Below, one piece after another: positions 20,497-23,507 of a DNA stretch of 23,507 nt. The notes under the pieces are model-generated. The model made no database searches and had not been told where the DNA came from. It saw nothing but the letters and a program-made list of their open reading frames with translations. The position numbers and the translations under genes were made by a program. Numbering within the stretch: the first letter of the stretch is position 1; each line of letters starts with the position of its first letter. This DNA comes from a virus: the IMG/VR virus record IMGVR_UViG_3300037189_005058, positions 1 to 23,507 of that record; one strand, written 5' to 3'.

Positions 20497-20677
20497 ATCT
20501 AGTATCATGAGGATTCAAATAATTAACTATAATAGGCAGTAATGAGATAACTGCTGCACTTATGCATTCTTCTAAGGTAATCTCATAAATATTACCTTTA
20601 GAGATGATCATAGTAAGGATAGCAGAGATGGCTATTTTTAACCAGCTACCCCAAATACTATTTAGAAACTTCATCAT
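20480..20677 (-). CDS. Holin-like small membrane protein
   Basis: From the ATG at 20677, 65 residues (MMKFLNSIWGSW-); the open frame reaches 20743 but the upstream part overlaps another gene and looks out of frame. Two hydrophobic segments are present: LKIAISAILTMII (about 13-25) and ISAAVISLLPIIVNYL (about 39-54). A short polar C-terminus follows (NPHDTRYGNKN). Size, two membrane segments and location just before the spanin and endolysin genes fit a holin that makes the inner-membrane lesion. It overlaps its neighbours by ~20 bases on each side. Confidence 0.62.
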   Translation of the reverse strand: MMKFLNSIWGSWLKIAISAILTMIISKGNIYEITLEECISAAVISLLPIIVNYLNPHDTRYGNKN

Positions 20678-20852
20678 CTTTTTGTACTTTTTTTGTGGCA
20701 TTGTAATAGTAGCGGATTGCCATAATTCCAGATACAATAGCAACCAGACCAGCTATTAAAGTTACTATAGGCTGGATAGTGGTAATAGATACTATTGCAC
20801 TTAATACGCTTAATCCAGCTCCAAAATCTGCCTGGCTGCTATTGTGTGTCAT
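20658..20852 (-). CDS. Small membrane protein, holin or antiholin candidate
   Basis: A 64-residue protein. After a polar start (MTHNSSQADFGAG) there is one long or two short hydrophobic segments: LSVLSAIVSITTI and IVTLIAGLVAIVSGIMAI (about 15-46). A charged C-terminus follows (YNATKKVQKDDEVSK). It sits upstream of the second membrane protein in the lysis cassette, which suggests a holin/antiholin pair. It is not possible to say which is which from sequence. Confidence 0.6.
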   Translation of the reverse strand: MTHNSSQADFGAGLSVLSAIVSITTIQPIVTLIAGLVAIVSGIMAIRYYYNATKKVQKDDEVSK

Positions 20853-20855
20853 GGG

Positions 20856-21014
20856 TTAATCTTCTTTTTTTAAATCTACTACTGGCGCTTCTTGAGGCGC
20901 TTGTTCTTGTTGTAACTTACCAAAAAACTCTAATAATGGTAAGCCAATCTCTGTAGGGATCTTGTTAATGAATGCTTTTAAATCTGCTAGATTTTGTTCT
21001 GATAATGTGATCAT
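20856..21014 (-). CDS. Small acidic protein, 52 residues
   Basis: An ATG-started frame (MITLSEQNLADLKAFINKIP-, ending VVDLKKED) placed 3 bases before the next membrane-protein start. It has a helical N-terminal half and a Gln/Glu/Pro-rich C-terminal half. No membrane segment or motif. It is below normal ORF cut-offs but fills the only gap in the lysis cassette exactly and lies 17 bases after a TAAATTTG box. Function is unknown; it could be a lysis timing factor or a tail-fibre-linked small protein. Confidence 0.55.
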   Translation of the reverse strand: MITLSEQNLADLKAFINKIPTEIGLPLLEFFGKLQQEQAPQEAPVVDLKKED

Positions 21015-21030
21015 AATATATTATTTTTTA

Positions 21031-21038
21031 CAAATTTA
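21031..21038 (-). promoter_or_regulatory. Promoter candidate for lysis cassette (TAAATTTG box)
   Basis: On the minus strand TAAATTTG fits TAnnTTTG and lies 17 bases before the ATG at 21014, overlapping the tail fibre stop. No A/T tract or clear -33 element is present, so it may be a chance match in AT-rich DNA. Confidence 0.3.
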
Positions 21039-23507
21039 TGCTTTTTGTTTTAAAATATCTATCTCTTGCTTTAGTTCCTTTATAGCTTCTGCTAATAATG
21101 CTACTAATGATGGGTAATCTACCATGTATAAATCAGTATGCTCAAAATAATTAACTGCTTCTGGTACTATTTCTTGAACATCTTGAGCTATAAATCCTAT
21201 TTGCTTTTTTTCTGGTGTTTCAATCTTATTAAAATATACCCCTTGCAATTTCATTACTTTATCTAAGCTACTATCTATTGGAACTATATTTTCCTTAATT
21301 CTTCTATCAGATGTAACATTAAATGCAGTTGCATACATTGCACCCATTGCATAAGATTCTGATGTATATATCATTGTACCATTTGTACATGCTCTACCCC
21401 AGTTATAAGTAGTTGATCCTCCAATACCTACGCAGTTATTTCCAGATGAATAATAAATAGTCCATTTACTAGATGCTGATCTATAAAATCCACCAGATCC
21501 ATCTGATGTATGCATCATTGCCATTCCACTATATACATCTACAAAACCTCCGTATCCTCCTTTGCTTCCATCCATTTGCCAAGGTGAATATCCAGTATTA
21601 TTATTTGCTGCAAAAGTTCCACTATAACCATCACTATAATATATAGTAGATGCTACTGATTGAGCATAAAAATTACCTTGAACATGCAATTTATAAGATG
21701 GTGTTGTAGTTCCAATCCCTACTTTACTTGTACCCTCTGCTAATGATAAATCTGTATATGTAGATGTGCTTCTATTATAAGTTAATATTGTTGAATATGT
21801 AGTTCCATTATCAATTTCTATTCCTTGACCACCATTTGCACTAATTACAAACTTCCTCTGTGGTGATGTAGTTCCAATACCAACATTACCAGATGAATTA
21901 ATGATAAATCTATTAATCCATGAAATTGTATTACCAGCTATACCACTTACTGCATTTTGAAAAACAAATTGTCCAGTATCAGTAGTCATTAATGCAGCTA
22001 CATTATTTGATCTATAAACCCAGTTAGTACCATCATGAGTAGCATTATTCATCATAGCCATTTGTCCAGATCCGCCATATAATCCACCAGTATCATTTAA
22101 TAAAAATGCTCTAAATGAACTTAATCCCCATGTATTATTTGTATTAACTGCTAATGTATAAGAATTTGTTTCTTTTAAAATACCATCTCCTAAAGTACTA
22201 GTGCCAGTAAATTTAGAATAATTACCACTTGTACCAGTACCAGTCACTGGATTTGTTAATGCACTCTGCTTACTATTAAATGTACTCCAATCAGCAGCGC
22301 TTAAAAATCCAGCTTGAGAGCCAGATGCTTGCTGAATTGAAAAAACACCAGTAGTATTATTATAAAGCAGAGGACTAGTAGCACTTAAAGATGTTAAATT
22401 AATACCACCTAATCCAGCTAAGGTATAAGTAGGAATATTTAAAGCACCAGTAGTACTATTATAAGTACTTGCTCCATTATTACCAGTAGTAGTTAATGAT
22501 ATTGATGCTCTTGATCTTGCATTCGTATAATATAAATTTGTACCCTCTGTTAAATTACTAGTAGTCTTATTACCAAAGGCAGTATCAAATCTGCTTTGTG
22601 TATAATATAAATTTAATCCCTCTGAAATATTAGATGTAGTACCAGCAGTTTTAGTCCATAAATTAGTACTAGAAACATATTGTAATATATCACCATTAGA
22701 TGGACTTTGTGCAGCTACATTATGTAGCTCATCCATCTCATATCCATTTTGAATTTTAACCTCTATTTGGCCCTGGTTAGCATGGCTTCTAGTTACTACA
22801 CCAATATATACTAAATGCGCTGGTGCATATTGCTTTACATCTGTATAAGTACCAGCAGTTGTACTGCTTAGATATAATTGAGCGCCTTCTGCAAATGCAG
22901 ATGTATTTAAACCAGCTAAGTCACCTACAGATACTACATATCCATTTTGATTATTACTTATATCTGCTTGCACCATTCCAAAAGTCTGTGCAGATGTAGC
23001 ATCACTAGTAGCTATTGCTTTACTTACTAAAGCTTTATTTCCACTTGCACCGCTTATATATACTATAGTGCCTTTTGTCAAAGTAGCACCAGTCTCATTC
23101 CTTACTTGTCTTACTAATGTACCAGCTTGTCCAGCTATAGGGAAAGTTACTAATGATCCATCACCAGCTATATACTGCGTAGTATCACCAGTTGCAGTCA
23201 CTGAAAATACCCCACTATTAGTAATTGGTGATCCGCTCACTGCGAATGCACTTGGCATTGTTAGGCCTACACTCGTTACCGATCCAGTATATTGATCTGC
23301 ACTTGATATTGTAAAATTAGGATAAGTACCAGTGATGGTAGTAGTGCCAGATGCACTTAATGCTACCACTTGATCTGGTGCAGTATTTGTAATAACACCA
23401 CCAGAATAACTTATGCCAGTTCCAGCGCTATTTGCTGCTCTTGCTCTTGTAGTAGTAAAGTACTGATTTGTACCCTCTGCTATATCTGTAGTAGTTAAGC
23501 TAACTGC
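21036..23507 (-). CDS. Tail fibre protein with C-terminal S74 (intramolecular chaperone) domain, N-terminus cut
   Basis: The frame is open for 823 residues and runs off the right edge without a start, so the true N-terminus is outside. A GTG at 23369 is not the real start because coding continues in frame beyond it. The N-terminal two-thirds is rich in Thr, Gly and Ser with short beta repeats. It includes three copies of a (TTT)-x-I-x-E-G-T-N-x-Y-Y-T-x-x-R element. NVGIGTTSPQRKF and KVGIGTTTPSYKLHVQ follow, typical of fibre-stalk modules. The last ~100 residues are the S74 peptidase/chaperone: TSDRRIKENIVPIDSSLDKV (the S-D cleavage region), then QIGFIAQDVQEIVPEAV and a coiled-coil end. The domain assists trimerisation and is normally released by self-cleavage at the Ser. 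This is a receptor-binding fibre, next to the lysis genes. Confidence 0.9.
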   Translation of the reverse strand, partial: AVSLTTTDIAEGTNQYFTTTRARAANSAGTGISYSGGVITNTAPDQVVALSASGTTTITGTYPNFTISSADQYTGSVTSVGLTMPSAFAVSGSPITNSGVFSVTATGDTTQYIAGDGSLVTFPIAGQAGTLVRQVRNETGATLTKGTIVYISGASGNKALVSKAIATSDATSAQTFGMVQADISNNQNGYVVSVGDLAGLNTSAFAEGAQLYLSSTTAGTYTDVKQYAPAHLVYIGVVTRSHANQGQIEVKIQNGYEMDELHNVAAQSPSNGDILQYVSSTNLWTKTAGTTSNISEGLNLYYTQSRFDTAFGNKTTSNLTEGTNLYYTNARSRASISLTTTGNNGASTYNSTTGALNIPTYTLAGLGGINLTSLSATSPLLYNNTTGVFSIQQASGSQAGFLSAADWSTFNSKQSALTNPVTGTGTSGNYSKFTGTSTLGDGILKETNSYTLAVNTNNTWGLSSFRAFLLNDTGGLYGGSGQMAMMNNATHDGTNWVYRSNNVAALMTTDTGQFVFQNAVSGIAGNTISWINRFIINSSGNVGIGTTSPQRKFVISANGGQGIEIDNGTTYSTILTYNRSTSTYTDLSLAEGTSKVGIGTTTPSYKLHVQGNFYAQSVASTIYYSDGYSGTFAANNNTGYSPWQMDGSKGGYGGFVDVYSGMAMMHTSDGSGGFYRSASSKWTIYYSSGNNCVGIGGSTTYNWGRACTNGTMIYTSESYAMGAMYATAFNVTSDRRIKENIVPIDSSLDKVMKLQGVYFNKIETPEKKQIGFIAQDVQEIVPEAVNYFEHTDLYMVDYPSLVALLAEAIKELKQEIDILKQKA
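22501..22640 (-). repeat. Two tandem EGTNLYYT-type protein repeats in tail fibre
   Basis: Encoded repeats TTSNISEGLNLYYTQSRFD and TTSNLTEGTNLYYTNARSRA are adjacent in the fibre stalk. A third copy (TTTDIAEGTNQYFTTTRARA) is at 23433-23495 near the right edge. They are likely stalk segments of a trimeric fibre and provide sites for recombination between fibre genes. Confidence 0.75.

Noticed and set aside
23369-23507. GTG at 23369 as the tail fibre start
   Set aside because: The same frame continues upstream to the window edge with another fibre repeat (EGTNQYFTTTRARA), so the start is outside.
1-23507. tRNA genes or an integrase/attachment site
   Set aside because: No cloverleaf-like sequence or tyrosine/serine recombinase motif was recognised on either strand; a tRNAscan-type search was not possible here.

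Overview
This window is part of the genome of a tailed double-stranded DNA phage (Caudoviricetes; the structural genes look siphovirus-like). The host is probably a member of the Bacteroidota. The evidence is low G+C, near-absence of Shine-Dalgarno sites with A/T-rich runs before starts, promoter-like TAnnTTTG (-7 type) boxes in the intergenic regions, and gene types familiar from Flavobacteriia/Bacteroidota phages. No host gene, tRNA, CRISPR array, integrase or IS element is visible. No portal or major capsid gene is visible, so the head genes must lie outside the window. Coding is very dense, and the largest non-coding stretch is under 200 bases.

Layout. (1) 1-9596, minus strand, read right to left: a sigma-like regulator, a small membrane protein, a tiny basic protein, a sugar/acyl cassette (GT-B glycosyltransferase, small CGAC protein, LpxA-like acyltransferase, GT-A glycosyltransferase), terminase small and large subunits, a tail-assembly-chaperone-like gene carrying a T9 frameshift site, and three structural proteins, the last cut by the left edge. 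(2) 9597-10588: a GIY-YIG (T5orf172-type) gene flanked by two clusters of GTAC motifs. Its C-terminus copies the C-terminus of the neighbouring primase-helicase. (3) 10575-14019, minus strand: primase-helicase, small proteins and a VRR-NUC nuclease. (4) 14020-14138: a divergent promoter region built around one A8T9 tract. (5) 14139-19575, plus strand: replication/recombination genes, namely an SSB-like protein, PD-(D/E)XK nuclease, DEDDy exonuclease with zinc ribbon, DUF3310 protein, HExxH protein, SF2 helicase, four small proteins (two with a membrane segment) and a DnaA-domain-IV-like protein. The block ends at a strong intrinsic terminator that lies inside the antisense endolysin gene. (6) 19562-23507, minus strand: a tail fibre with a C-terminal S74-type chaperone domain (5' end beyond the window), followed by a lysis cassette of a small acidic protein, two small membrane proteins (holin candidates), a candidate unimolecular spanin and an M15 peptidase endolysin.

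How it fits together: the central divergent region would drive two replication arms, leftward (primase-helicase, nuclease) and rightward (SSB, nucleases, helicase, DnaA-like). The sigma-like protein stands at the head of the leftward packaging/structural block and could act as a late-gene switch. The most interesting signals are the T9 frameshift fusion, the u-spanin-like protein, the GIY-YIG gene with its GTAC clusters and shared C-terminal module, the repeated A/T-tract promoter-leader module, a structured RNA before the helicase, and a terminator embedded in the opposite-strand endolysin gene. All function calls come from reading motifs by eye; no database search was run.
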